A stretch of 64,000 bases of DNA, from NCBI GenBank assembly GCA_036925085.1, contig JAUPFP010000007.1, positions 7,092,228 to 7,156,227 of the forward strand, given 5' to 3'. The DNA is from Brachycybe producta. Taxonomy: Eukaryota; Arthropoda; Diplopoda; Playtdesmida; Andrognathidae. This document shows, piece by piece, positions 49,401 to 59,997 of the stretch. The position numbers and the translations under genes were made by a program. The notes beneath the pieces are model-generated. The model was not told the DNA's origin. It searched no databases and saw only the letters and a list, made by a program, of their open reading frames with translations. Position 1 is the first letter of the stretch; the number at the start of each line of letters is the position of its first letter.

Positions 49401-50308
49401 GCCCTGTTTCCACTTGAGGAAAAAGCACAAATAATTACAGCGCTCAAAATTTGAAGCCCATGCCCGGCCCAGCCAATGAGACTTTATACTGGGCCCAGCC
49501 CATGAAGCCCATGAGGCCCACAAAGCCCACGAAACCCATCAGGCCCATGAAGCCCACAGGCTTTTAAATACTAACTGGTTCACAAGTTCAAATGCTTTTC
49601 AAGAAAAGAAACTGCTCCGTTAATGGACTATGATATTGATGGGTCAGTGAGGAATTTGTTATACATTAATTTGTGAAATAATACGCTCCCTGGCTCATAT
49701 ATGTGATTCAACTCTGTACATTTGCAAAGAATCCCATGAGAGAAATGATCAAACGCCTTCCAAACCCGTGAGGCCCACCAAACCCGTGAGGCCCACCAAA
49801 CCCGTGAGGCCCACCAAACCCACGAAGCCCACAAAGGCCAACAGGCCCACAAAGCCCATGGGCCTTTAAGATAAAAATGCCATGCCCAAGCCCACTGCCC
49901 CATGGACTTTATGTAGGTCTCTACCTTAGACGATTACTCCATTACTAGTAATGGTCTAAGGTTGAGCTACATGTAATTCAATTTATTTTAAACTTGTGAA
50001 GGTGATTTCTGGTCACCATAATTAGATTTCTCTTTGGTTTTTTGTGAGTTTCTAATTTAGCCTTTTTTTTAATTAATCATCAGTTCACGTTAAAACAGTG
50101 CATTTTAAATTTTTAATTAGATGTTAAGTTAGATTTAACTAGGGCTTTCCCTCAAAATAACGCCAGTTCGATTTAAAATAAAGATATTCTATTATCCAAC
50201 TAATGGAAATAATGCATTTGCTAATTTCATCATACATTAGTAAACTACCACTAATCTCCAGATAATATTTTCACATTTTAATAATTTTCGTCAAGTGGAA
50301 ACAGGGTC
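49401..50308. mobile_element. MITE family X-like element with internal minisatellite (908 bp)
   Basis: GCCCTGTTTCCACTTGA at the left is inverted at the right end (ACCCTGTTTCCACTTGA on the other strand), similar to the ends at 1750 and 54126. Most of the interior is a second, GCCCA-rich repeat, so this is probably a composite. Confidence 0.6.
49446..49925. repeat. GCCCA minisatellite-bearing repeat, long copy
   Basis: Arrays of 9-bp-like units (AAGCCCAYR, AGGCCCAC) at 49495-49560 and 49762-49865, including three copies of the 18-bp unit GAGGCCCACCAAACCCGT. Ends match the short copy at 39373-39460. The minus strand reads as Gly-X-Y in one frame and as Trp-rich in another; I treat both as by-products of the repeat. 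Confidence 0.65.
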
Positions 50309-50480
50309 TAAAAGTACCGTTTCTGTGAAGAAGGAAAAAAGCAAATGAATCATCATACAGAGTGGCCCAGGTAAAACTTCTCAATTTAATCATGACTATC
50401 TAAGAAACTATAATTAACTTCACGTTTGAAATTTATAACATAATGTAAGTAATTTGTACAAAAATTAAAGTATATTGATC

Positions 50481-50748
50481 AACAACTGAGGTTTTGGGGC
50501 GCAATGTTAAGAGAGTATTGAATAGTCAGGCAACCAGAAAAAAATGCACTTTTAGTAAAAACAAAACAAAATGTTTCGGTTCGTTTTCAGTTAGAGAACT
50601 TGGTTACAGACTAGAGTCTGTAACCAAGTTCTCTAACTGAAAACGGAATTTTTCGTTTATTCTGAATTTCTATTTTTTCTAAAAAAAAAAATTGTGGATG
50701 CACTGAAGCTTTTTGCTGGCGGGCGCCAAAATTCTAGCTACGCCACTG
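50481..50748 (-). mobile_element. hAT-type MITE with CAGTGGC end, rearranged copy
   Basis: Right edge, read on the minus strand, is CAGTGGCGTAGCTAG followed by TTTTGGCGCC; the left part (GGTTTTGGGGCGCAATGTTAAG) matches the inverted far end of the 39762 copy. The outer left terminus is missing. A perfect 31-bp inverted repeat (50582-50645) fills its middle. Confidence 0.6.
50582..50645. repeat. Perfect 31-bp inverted repeat with 2-nt centre
   Basis: Arms at 50582-50612 and 50615-50645 (CGTTTTCAGTTAGAGAAC ... and its complement) are identical over 31 bp, separated by AG. The lack of any mismatch implies recent origin or active homogenisation. Confidence 0.9.
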
Positions 50749-52449
50749 TAAGTCTCACACACGTTGCAAGTCTAGTTTCTTCACGTCGCACGACATATCA
50801 TACAATAAACGCAGAGAAATAGTACGTCACATCGCCAAGTTTCATTTGTAACAAAAATGCACAAAAAGTGTGATGGTAATAGAGACTTTATTGTAAGTTT
50901 CTGAAATACAGCTGTGCTGCTGTTCCTGTAATTCATCTTTAAACCCGCAAGACGTTTTACTCGCGCCACGCGTTATAGTATCCACATTTCATAATCAACG
51001 TTTATTTTTATGACGAAATAATATCTAAATACCATTTTCGTGACATATAAAAATGTATATATCGTCGTTTAATAAGTGATACCACGTAACTAACAAAATA
51101 TAAATTTTACAAGAGGAATAAAAACAGTTCTAATGCAAATTTAAGGTTTTGTTACACAATTTTTTGCTAAATAAAATTATTTGGACTTTTTTTTAGCCAT
51201 AATTAATATAATTATGTTACGTACAAGACATAACAAGCAGTGTTTTTTCTAAATATTCGCAAAATCACATTAAATGGATTTGAACACCCTCTACCAGATG
51301 TCACTACCATTCAATATCTTTTAAAATAAATGTTCGTTTATTTTGCGACATTTTTCTAAACGATGCAACTTATTTTTTATGATTTTTTTATTCCAAAACC
51401 CTCAAAAGCGCCAAAAATGTCAGTTACATGGTATCACTTCTTAACTGACGATATATGTGGTATTCAAAAGAAGAAGATGATGATGATGAAGAATGAGAAA
51501 ATGAAAATAGCAAACAAAATACAGATGCTATATTACAGAATTACAAGCTAAATCTAACCTAACCTCCCCTAAAACGTCACTGATCCCTGAGTAGAGGTGG
51601 GAGCCGTCGCTGATGAATTTTGGCTGTACCTAAAAGCACGTGAGAGTTAACGCGATGAACGATACAGTTCATATCGATTATCGATATACGCTTACTACAA
51701 TATGATAATTATAAATTTAAATATTTTTAAAACACTACATTTTTCAGTCACGTTCACAGCACCCCGCCGATTTTTGAATGGCATAGGATCCGCGCCGCCG
51801 CTGATGATTTTCACTCCCACCGCAGATTTCATTTGGCTATCGGCTCTCATCTCTAATCCTGAGAGCCCACAACAACAACAACAACAAATCAAACGACACA
51901 AATTATTAGCCTAAATTTCTCTTCTTTTTTTTGGCAATCGTTAAGAAAATAAATGTGGAAAAAAAAAACTACTTAAACAATTGCCTGCAATAAAGAAACC
52001 TCATTAAAAGTGTTATTATTCTAATTGTAAAAATATTAAAATTGTATTTTTTTTATTACGCAAAAAAAAAAAAAGAAATATAAGAAAAAAAGTAGAAGAA
52101 TTTCATTTTTTTGACGTCATATCATCATAAAAAAAAGATGAGGCCAATAATATAATAACGAGAGAGAGAGAGAGAGAAAAAAAAAATGCTGACGGAATTA
52201 ATTACATTGCATAACTAGTTAAGAAGAAAAAAAAAAAACACAAACATACACATCCGATATATAGATAATAAATGCGAGTAAATAATAAAAGTGAAAATGG
52301 ATTGTACAATATAAATAAAGAAGTCAGTAACATCATCATCAATGTATACAAGTGTACCCATGAATACAGGAACTATGTAAGTATGATCAAGCAAAACGAG
52401 AACACAGCAGGAGTGAGTGAGTGAGTGAGATCCAGGCAGAAAAAAAAAT
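50749..52449. other. AT-rich noncoding stretch
   Basis: A fragment of repeat P near 51293-51330, a CRE palindrome at 52112-52119, a GA run near 52160-52176 and A runs. No supportable gene. Confidence 0.5.
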
Positions 52450-53136
52450 ATGATACACATATGTGTATCATTATAATATATCATCATCGTGTGTCGTCTA
52501 CCAGAGGGCGGCACTAGCTCGAAGGCAATAACAAAAGAGGGGGGGGGGGGGGGGGGGGGGGTAGGAGGAGGATTCTCATTCAGTTCCATCTTCATCATCT
52601 TCATTTTCCTCCTTCTCATGCAGTGATGATGACAAATGAGATATAGAATTATGAATGAATCTCTCTCTCTCTCTCTCTCAACTTCAACACAAGTTGTTCC
52701 TTTTATTTTCACTTTTTAACACGTGTTAATTTATTTGTGTCTAATCACACTTTTAAAGAAAGAGTCATCTTCCTCGTCAATTCATATTTCATAATAACTA
52801 GACTATTTGTAAAAACCACTAGTTTAGCTAGTTAAGGGCTTTTATATAGGGCCTGTACTGTACAAATTTCTAATTAATGTTAATTTTTCTTTTTCTTCTT
52901 CTTTAAATAAGATTTAAAAATGCATGAAAATTGAGTCACATTTTATTGTGAATCGCTGACCAGTTGGAAATTTCTTGCAAAAGTTGCACACGTTTGCATC
53001 TTCTAGCCTACTTCTTAAAAAAAATATATAGCCTCTAAAAAGCCTTCTTTTCAGTTACAAACGTCACTATTATTTTATTACTTCGGTAAAACTCCTCAAA
53101 AGTTCCACTTGTTTAAAAAAACTGAAATATCCTCCT
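52450..53136. other. Noncoding stretch with palindrome and G run
   Basis: Perfect 22-bp palindrome at 52450-52471 (core ACACATATGTGT), CTCF-like TACCAGAGGGCGGCAC at 52499-52514, a run of 23 G at 52539-52561, a CT run near 52661-52679 and TTAACACGTGTTAA at 52716-52729. A 165-codon minus-strand open frame spans these simple repeats and is not a gene. Confidence 0.55.
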
Positions 53137-53144
53137 CTCTAGAT

Positions 53145-53440
53145 CAGTGTTTCTCAAACATTTATCCTAATGGTGGCCGACCACTAAATAAGTTGTCGAT
53201 ACACGTGCGGACCACCCAACTTAAAAAGGCCTACTGTCTACTTGCGCCAGTAATGGGCCACACTCAATTTCTGATGTATAATAACAGTCACTATTAAGAG
53301 TACAGTGACCGATGTTATACATCAGAGTTTGTGTGGATTACAAATCTACTTTTTTTTTTGTAACTTCCGTTCTTCTATGATCCCGTCTGCGGACCACCTA
53401 ACACACCGTCACGGACCACAGTTTGAGAAATAATGTATTT
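53145..53440 (+). mobile_element. hAT (Charlie-like) MITE (296 bp)
   Basis: Begins CAGTGTTTCTCAAAC, a terminus style common to animal hAT elements, and ends with GTTTGAGAAATAATG plus five bases. Flanks are CTCTAGAT on both sides (53137-53144 and 53441-53448), a perfect 8-bp duplication. Subterminal GGACCAC words occur at both ends. An inner palindrome has arms CTGATGTATAATAACAGTCA and a diverged complement. Non-autonomous. Confidence 0.85.
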
Positions 53441-53448
53441 CTCTAGAT

Positions 53449-54125
53449 TCTAGAATAAAAGATGGAGGTTGTACATGTAATGATTTTCAGGTTTTCAATT
53501 TTATTAAGTATCAAACTTGAACTTCTTCAAACTTGATATTTTTGTTTCAGGACACCTATTCTCTAACCTCAATAGATCTCTTGGCTAGTTAGAAGTGAAT
53601 TTCAAAGTGACCGGACCGGGACTTCCTTCAAACTTGTGGGTGGCCACTGTAACCTCTAACCTCATCTTGATGCGTCAAAAGCTACTTAATAACGAACTTT
53701 CAAACATGTTTCAATTAAGACTTGTAAATAATAATAATAATAATATATTAATAATAATAATAATAACCTTTGCAGTAGTTACAAAGAAGCTAAAAAAAAA
53801 CCTCCCTCAAAAAGGAATCACTTCAGTGATTGCATTAACCACAAATTAGATATCAAATAAAAAAGATTATTTTATGGGCGTTTTTTTCTTCTTTCTCTTC
53901 TTCTGCTCAACTTTTTCATCTAAAATGATCAAAGAGCAGAGAGAATGAACAAAAAAAATCCCGATAAGCAAAAATGATTTCTATTTTCATATATATTGAG
54001 ATAAAAATGATTTATGTAAACATATAATATATATGGAAAAAGAAAAAAAAGCCCCCAGTTTCATCAAGTTTACATTGTTTGAAAAATGATAACTAATAAA
54101 AAAATCACAAATTTTAATATGTTAA
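53449..54125. other. AT-rich noncoding stretch
   Basis: AAT/ATA triplet runs at about 53728-53766 and A/T-rich sequence. No supportable gene. Confidence 0.5.
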
Positions 54126-54497
54126 GCCTTGTTTCCATCGGCGTGAAAAAAATCTGAACTTTTTTTTGGAAAATTTCAACTTGTGAAAAATAGGAGAAGC
54201 TTGCCCCACACCCCACCTATTCACTATCATAGGCGGGGGCCACGTGTGCACTATTCTTCACACAGGCATTTAGAAATCGGGACGAAAACAAGTTGGCTCC
54301 GCCCTTTTTATGACGAACGCAACTTTTAATTGGTTGGTTATGTAGTCTGACGTCCCTTTTCAACGTCGAACCACACAACAAACTAATTAGAAGTTGCCAG
54401 TCGTCATAAAAAGGGCAGAGCCAACTTGTGTTCGTCCCGATTTCTAAATGCCTGTATTTTTCACAAGTTGAAATTTTCACTCCAGTGGAAACAAGGC
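54126..54497. mobile_element. MITE family X, copy 2, interrupted by Y
   Basis: Left GCCTTGTTTCCATCGG and right (inverted) GCCTTGTTTCCACTGG define the element. The inner TTCACTATCATAGGC matches copy 1 near 1831. The right arm is split by the Y element at 54263-54454. Confidence 0.8.
54263..54454. mobile_element. Palindromic MITE family Y, copy 2 (192 bp)
   Basis: Perfect 22-bp terminal inverted repeats beginning CAGGCATTTAGAAATCGG; the arms go on through GGCTCCGCCC/GGGCAGAGCC. Flanks TATTCTTCACA (54252-54262) and TATTTTTCACA (54455-54465) agree at 10 of 11 bases, probably a long target duplication as made by Mutator-like elements. Class is inference. Confidence 0.85.
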
Positions 54498-55465
54498 ATA
54501 AAGAAGAAAAGATAGATAAATTCTATCTGAAATTTTGTTTAAAATTTAAAATTTCCGTTTTATGTTGTTGTAAACATTTATATACAGAAAAAAAAAGTAA
54601 ATCATTTGAGATTTTGAGGTTTTTTTCTTCTTCGGCCAATGTGCTAAAGTTCAGAGTTGATGTTGTGTGTGTCCACAACACAAAATCACAAATGGAAAAT
54701 GTCAAGGAAAATGAAGAAGGCTGTTTTTTTTTTCTTATGAAAGCCATCATTTGAATTAAACATGCCTTCTTTCGCTCTCTTTTTCTGCATTTTTATTATC
54801 TAAGCTTTAAAAAGTACAAAGGTTGTGGTGGTGAATGTGCTTCTTTTTTTTTCTGTATTCACCTTTGCTATAGTGATCATCAACCTCAACAACCACCCCA
54901 GAAACACACACACAAAAACCCCTCCTTTTTTTTCTTCAAATGCTCACCCCACAAGTCTTACTTACACCTTCATACATAAAAAATGTTTTTTTTTTCGTCA
55001 CTGACACCAATGGTAATAAGAATGGAGTGGAAGTTTTTAAGAAGAAAAAACAACATTCAACCTCCCCACCCCACCCAGACCCCCTTTCTTTCCCCTTATG
55101 TTTATGCTAAGTCGACCATTCCAAACCCCTCATTTCAGTGCCTTCACCAATGTGTATTGGCATAGCCTCCTTATATAGGGAGGCTATGGTATTGGAATCT
55201 GGCTGTTTTACACCCCTGGAGGCCAAGGGTCCTCCACCCCCCCTACCCTGAGAGTTTATAACCAAAAAAAAAATAGTGCGCCCGTCCAGTACTCAAGTCA
55301 GTGACAGTGGTGGGGGTAAAAAAGAGGAGGGTGCCTGGGAGGGCAAGGGTGAAAGAATGAGCATAGCTTAGTTCGATCAGTTTTTTTTACCTCTTCTCTC
55401 TCTCTCTCTCGGACATAATATGAAAGGCAAATTAGAACCTCTCTTAGCCGAACAGACAGTTCTCT
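54498..55465. other. Noncoding stretch
   Basis: A perfect hairpin at about 55160-55187 (CATAGCCTCC ... GGAGGCTATG), C-rich tracts and a CT run near 55398-55410. No supportable gene. Confidence 0.5.
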
Positions 55466-55616
55466 GGTTACGATTATACGACGAAGTGGGGAGCAAATGG
55501 CAATACGGAATAGTGATTTCATCACTGCCAGCCAAATGTTGTGTATTTCTTGTTGTGACGTCACAATTACGTATTGTCGTTTGCACCGCACTTTGTCGTA
55601 TACAGTAATCGTAACC
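55466..55616. mobile_element. Palindromic MITE
   Basis: GGTTACGATTATACGACGAA at the left is matched, inverted, by GGTTACGATTACTGTATACG at the right, with further arm matches (GCAAATGGCAATACG / GCAAACGACAATACG). A CRE palindrome at 55556-55563 lies in the right arm. The next hAT-type element starts 8 bp away. Confidence 0.65.
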
Positions 55617-55624
55617 TTAGGTAT

Positions 55625-56053
55625 TAGGGATGGCCCGGATGGAACATTCGAATTCTCGAATCCCACAAACCTTGAAAAATATTCGAGATTCGAAAACTCG
55701 AATCTTCGCGCTTTTATCGTCTTTCGAATCCAAACCTGAAAAAAAAAACTGTTAACAAAAAATTTGGTAAAATTAGTTTTAACTCCATTGACGTCCAATA
55801 GAAGCATTCACTAACAAAAAAATGGCGATTGTTGCAATTTCGGTGGTACCCGGATCACCAATATCATCACCTTGTGGAGACCCTGAGCGCCACACTGTCT
55901 TTTATTATTAATAATTTAATATTTAATATTATTTCATTTATTTGCATCTTCTTAATGAATAATATAGTCCTGAATCTTGTATGAAGGATTCGAGAGATTC
56001 GAGAACCTTTTAGTATTCGGATTCGAGAAAATTTAGGATTTGTCTCACCTTTA
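55625..56053 (-). mobile_element. hAT-type MITE family A, copy 2 (429 bp)
   Basis: Inverted relative to copy 1. Ends TAGGGATGG and (inverted) TAAAGGTGAGAC. Flanks TTAGGTAT (55617-55624) and TTAGTTAT (56054-56061) agree at 7 of 8 bases. Interior aligns along its whole length with 37679-38092, including AACTCCATTGACGTCCAATA. Confidence 0.85.
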
Positions 56054-56061
56054 TTAGTTAT

Positions 56062-56867
56062 ATATATTCAGAAACAGGGTATCCCCCCACGCTTTTAGAC
56101 AAAAGATTTGTGAAAAAAAAAAGTTAATTGCAAACTAGAATTAAGTAAAATAACCTGCTAAAAAGTATTTAATTCAATCCAACTGAGTCAGCTCGAAAGC
56201 CATGTGGCATGGGGAATTGCTCCCCTAGTATTTAAGAAACTCAGCTCAATGGCAATCTCCAGACTTATAAAGTGGACGAAAATGATTTCGAAACAAAAAA
56301 GTTAAAAGTTTGAAAGTGAAAAATAAAATGTTACCACTTTAACAGAATAAATTTCAATCTTTTTCTTTTTATGAAAAAAAAAAATTGTTTATTTTCTTAA
56401 AATATATATCACTGTGAAAATACTTTCAGTGTAACATTCTACCATAGTATTCTAATTTTTAACAAAGCTTTTCTCTTTTTTTTTTGTCTGAAAATGTTAG
56501 CAAATACACTTGCGAGCCACTTCTAACATCCCTCCATCTACAGGTATTGTGGGGCCTCACTTCCCTAACAGCTTAATAAAATTAATAAATTTAATAAATA
56601 ATTGGATCCGGATTTCAGATTAAATCTTCCGAGATATATAAATTATACTCTCATGGTAAATATTATAGATTTAAAATTGCATTTATTGTAATAAAGGGCG
56701 CATTCGGAAACGAAAGAAAAAGCTAATCATCTTGAGAAAAAAAAACTGTGTCCGGAAACCACCATTATAGCTCTCAAGAAAAGAAGCAGCTAATCCACAT
56801 AATTACTTTCTCGAGAAGATTTAAATTGAATATGGTAACATTGTAAAGAATGTGTATAGGCTTAGAT
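56062..56867. other. AT-rich noncoding stretch
   Basis: Possible diverged P fragment at 56310-56465 (GAAAATACTTTCAGTG and ATTCTAATTTTTAAC in the right half). No supportable gene. Confidence 0.4.
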
Positions 56868-57171
56868 GGGTGGCATGTTTTTTTCAGATTTTCTGCACTT
56901 GTGGTCACCGTCGGTCGAACCATCAATAGCGTTTTTTTCTTTCTTCTTCTTCAGCAGTCATATGATCATTACTTAGGTACTTATGCAAACTGAAGATAGC
57001 CATGTCAACATGTCAGCCATGTTGCTTGTCTGTAAGATGCCATAATAATAAAATATAATGTTTATAGCAAAGTTAAAAATAAACCTAACCCTGGGCTTTT
57101 TCTGTAGGCCTAAAACGGTCAACGGTTCAACCGAATGGTCCGACCACAAGTGCAGAAAATAAACACACCCC
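56868..57171. mobile_element. MITE with 18-bp perfect inner inverted repeat
   Basis: TTTTCTGCACTTGTGGTC at 56889-56906 is perfectly inverted at 57142-57159; outer ends GGGTGGCATG and (inverted) GGGGTGTGTT are similar. TAGGCCTA lies inside at 57105. No clear target duplication. Confidence 0.65.
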
Positions 57172-57174
57172 TAT

Positions 57175-59640
57175 GAAGAAGCTAAAAGTTACGTTTGTAA
57201 TTAAGCATGCGCAATAAGGAGTTTATTGGCGCCACCCTCTGTTAACGTTGTTGTTAATGTCTACGTTTATGTTTTTTTAAACGTAAATGTCAAAAGCTAG
57301 AAAAACCTTCTCGGTTGACGTCCACGTTTAACATTAACGTTCTATGGCAATGGAGGCATTTTTCACTTTTTTAAAGTCAAGTCTGTCTGATGGGGGCCAT
57401 TTTTAGTTTCTCTTTCATTTTGGCGGACTTCAGATAAGGTAATGCAAGCATGCCAAACTCAAAGACTAGCACAGGCCAAATAAACAAGGTCTAACTTTAA
57501 ATGGATCAATATATAATGTAAAATTAGAAATTTTAAAAATTAAGCCACCAAATTTTTATTAAACCTTTTGTTACATAAAGTTATCTTTGGCTGGGCCACA
57601 AAAACATTCGTTGTGGCCCGCGAGTTTGATGAAATACATTTTAATTGGATGTAAGTTAGGTAAATCCGGAAATTCTTTTTTTCTTTTAAAGAATTCTCTA
57701 AGAAGTAGAAGCAACCATTTTTTCTCTCTCTCACTCTCTCTCCTCTAGATTCTTTTACAGCACAAAGAAACAGTCTAGTTTCCGATTGCGCCCTAAAGTT
57801 TCGGATAAACGGAATAATGTCTGACAAAAGACATAAAGGGGTTGAAGAAAAATTATGCATTCTTCTTGAGAAGGACGGAAATGAGGGGAGAATATATGAT
57901 TTAGGGTGGTGATAGTAGGTCTCGCGTCCTTGAATAAATTTTTAACCAAAGTAAAAAGGGACCTTACTGTTTAAAAAAATACTAAATTTTTAGCCATAAA
58001 AACTTAACTAGTTAGGAATTCAAGACACACATTATTATCATCATCTCTCAGAGACAAAGCTCTAGAGAAGATACAACAATAGAAGAAAAAAAAAAAGTGG
58101 ACCCAAAGTAAAAAAAAAAAACTAATGGAACGACAATATCATTAAATAAAAAGATAGAAAACTGTCCTAAAGGCAATCATGCCTGGAAAAAAAATTATTC
58201 ACAAAAAAAAATTAAGAATTTAACATTTTTTTTAAAAAAGAACATTAGAAAAAGAAAAAAAACCTTTAAAACAGTCAAAAGTTTTAAATTATGACCCTTA
58301 GAAATTGGGTTTCTTAATCAATGAGAAGAGGGGGTAAGAGAAGCAAATCATCAACACTTGACTTAACTTATTCCTTCTTTTTTTTTTAAAAAAAACCTAT
58401 TCTTATTTACATCCCACCCAGAAATTTATAAACTTTCAAGTTTCAACAACTTGAAAAAAAAACTTGACTCCACACAAAAGTAGAAAAAAAAACTAACAGG
58501 TGTACCCCCCCCCCCCCCCCCTTCTCCTCCGACCCCTCACTCTACTTGTAGCAACAACAAAAAAAATAAGTTTTTCTCTTTGATTTGATTGCAAAGAAAC
58601 GGATGTCTTAAAAGATGGAGGGGGGGGGGGTTAATGGATCAGATTGATATAATACAAGTGCTAACAATGTTTTCTGAAGAACGCCAGAAAAAAAATACTT
58701 GAATAACTTAAAAATCGGTTTTACAAACACACCTAATTGCTTCAAGGGTAGCTCACCCCTCACTCACTATCTCTCTTCCTATTTACTCTCTCCCTCACCC
58801 CCCCCCCACCTTTCTTAATTCTATGGCCCTCAGTTCCTTTAAGAAGAACAAAAAAAAATAAATAGGGTACCTAATTAATATTGAACTCACTTATTTCAAT
58901 ATGTCATTTATACTCATTAAGAAACTTAAATACCCACGAAAGAAGAAAAAACTTTTTTTTTGTCATTTTTTTTTTCTTCTTCTTAAAAATTAGGGTGATG
59001 TTTTTTTTTGTGTTAACGTTCTTCTCATTGGTTTGTAGGAAATGGGAAACTGATAATGAGGAGCTAAATAGCAGAAACAAAAGAAAAGATAGACAATATA
59101 AGAAAAATATGTTTTTACTCGGAGCTATGTTTGTTTTAAAATAAGCAAAAAATATATATTATATTATAAACGAAACTCCCATCATCATCATCATCATCAT
59201 CATCTATGTTAATAGAAGTTTATAATAAATTATGATGATATCAAGAGAAGAGGGTCTCATTAATTTTCTTTTTTTTTAATTTTAAAATGTGCCAATATTA
59301 ATTGGTATCAAAGTTAAAGGACCTGCAAAATTGAAACGCGAATAAAAAATATAAAACACAAATTGACTATTTTATCTTTTTTTTATATTATTAGTTTTTT
59401 TCGTATATTTTTTTTAAGGAGAAATTATTTTTAAACTGTTATAAAAAGTTTTATTTTAAAGGATGTCGTCATAAATTAATTATCTAAATTTTTAATTTCT
59501 GAAAAACTTTTGATATTTTTCTTTTATTAAAAGAGGATGATGATGGGAAAAAGCGCCACCGATATCAATGGGGATCACGATATAAAGCTGTTTCTTAAAA
59601 TAAAAAGCGGGATTTTTCAAAGTGTAAACACGCACCTCCA
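57175..59640. other. AT-rich noncoding stretch
   Basis: 17-base C run at 58505-58521, G run near 58620, ATC run at 59181-59204, a right-arm fragment of repeat P near 59440-59515. Nothing else recognisable. Confidence 0.5.
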
Positions 59641-59647
59641 ACTCTGG

Positions 59648-59787
59648 TTTTAGAAACTAGAAGGGCAGCTCTCAATCACATAAGCGTAAATTTACGTTGA
59701 CATCTTTTAAATCAAGTTTGAAAATGACCGAACTTTAGGCAGATGATGTTTTTTAAATTTCATTTTGTCTACAAAGCTCATTTTGAA
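59648..59787. repeat. Palindromic repeat family P, copy 10, truncated by TA repeat
   Basis: Left arm TTTTAGAAACTAGAAGGGCA is clear; the right arm begins AAGCTCATTTTGAAAGATAT and then passes directly into the TA microsatellite at the point where other copies read GATATCAACATG. Confidence 0.65.
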
Positions 59788-59800
59788 AGATATATATATA

Positions 59801-59848
<48 letters not shown>

Positions 59849-59859
59849 ATTATATATAT

Positions 59860-59891
<32 letters not shown>

Positions 59892-59922
59892 ATTATATAT
59901 ATTATATATATTATATATATTA

Positions 59923-59996
<74 letters not shown>
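59788..59996. repeat. TA microsatellite, about 210 bp
   Basis: Nearly pure TA dinucleotides with interspersed TTA phase shifts. It starts inside the right arm of a P repeat and is followed by short ATCT units. Confidence 0.95.

Positions 59997-59997
<1 letters not shown>

Noticed and set aside
49628-49903. Trp-rich or collagen-like protein on the minus strand
   Set aside because: Produced by translating the GCCCA minisatellite; the non-repeat part has no coding signal.
52215-52712. 165-codon open frame on the minus strand
   Set aside because: It spans a G run, GA/CT runs and triplet repeats; the product is a low-complexity artefact with no domain.
55298-55807. 169-codon open frame on the minus strand
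   Set aside because: It crosses a palindromic MITE and the start of a hAT MITE; no coding pattern and no family resemblance.
59181-59204. ATC runs elsewhere (824, 3496, 6785, 25277, 59181) as tails of dead RTE copies
   Set aside because: None is preceded by any sequence like the LINE 3' coding end, so they are plain microsatellites.
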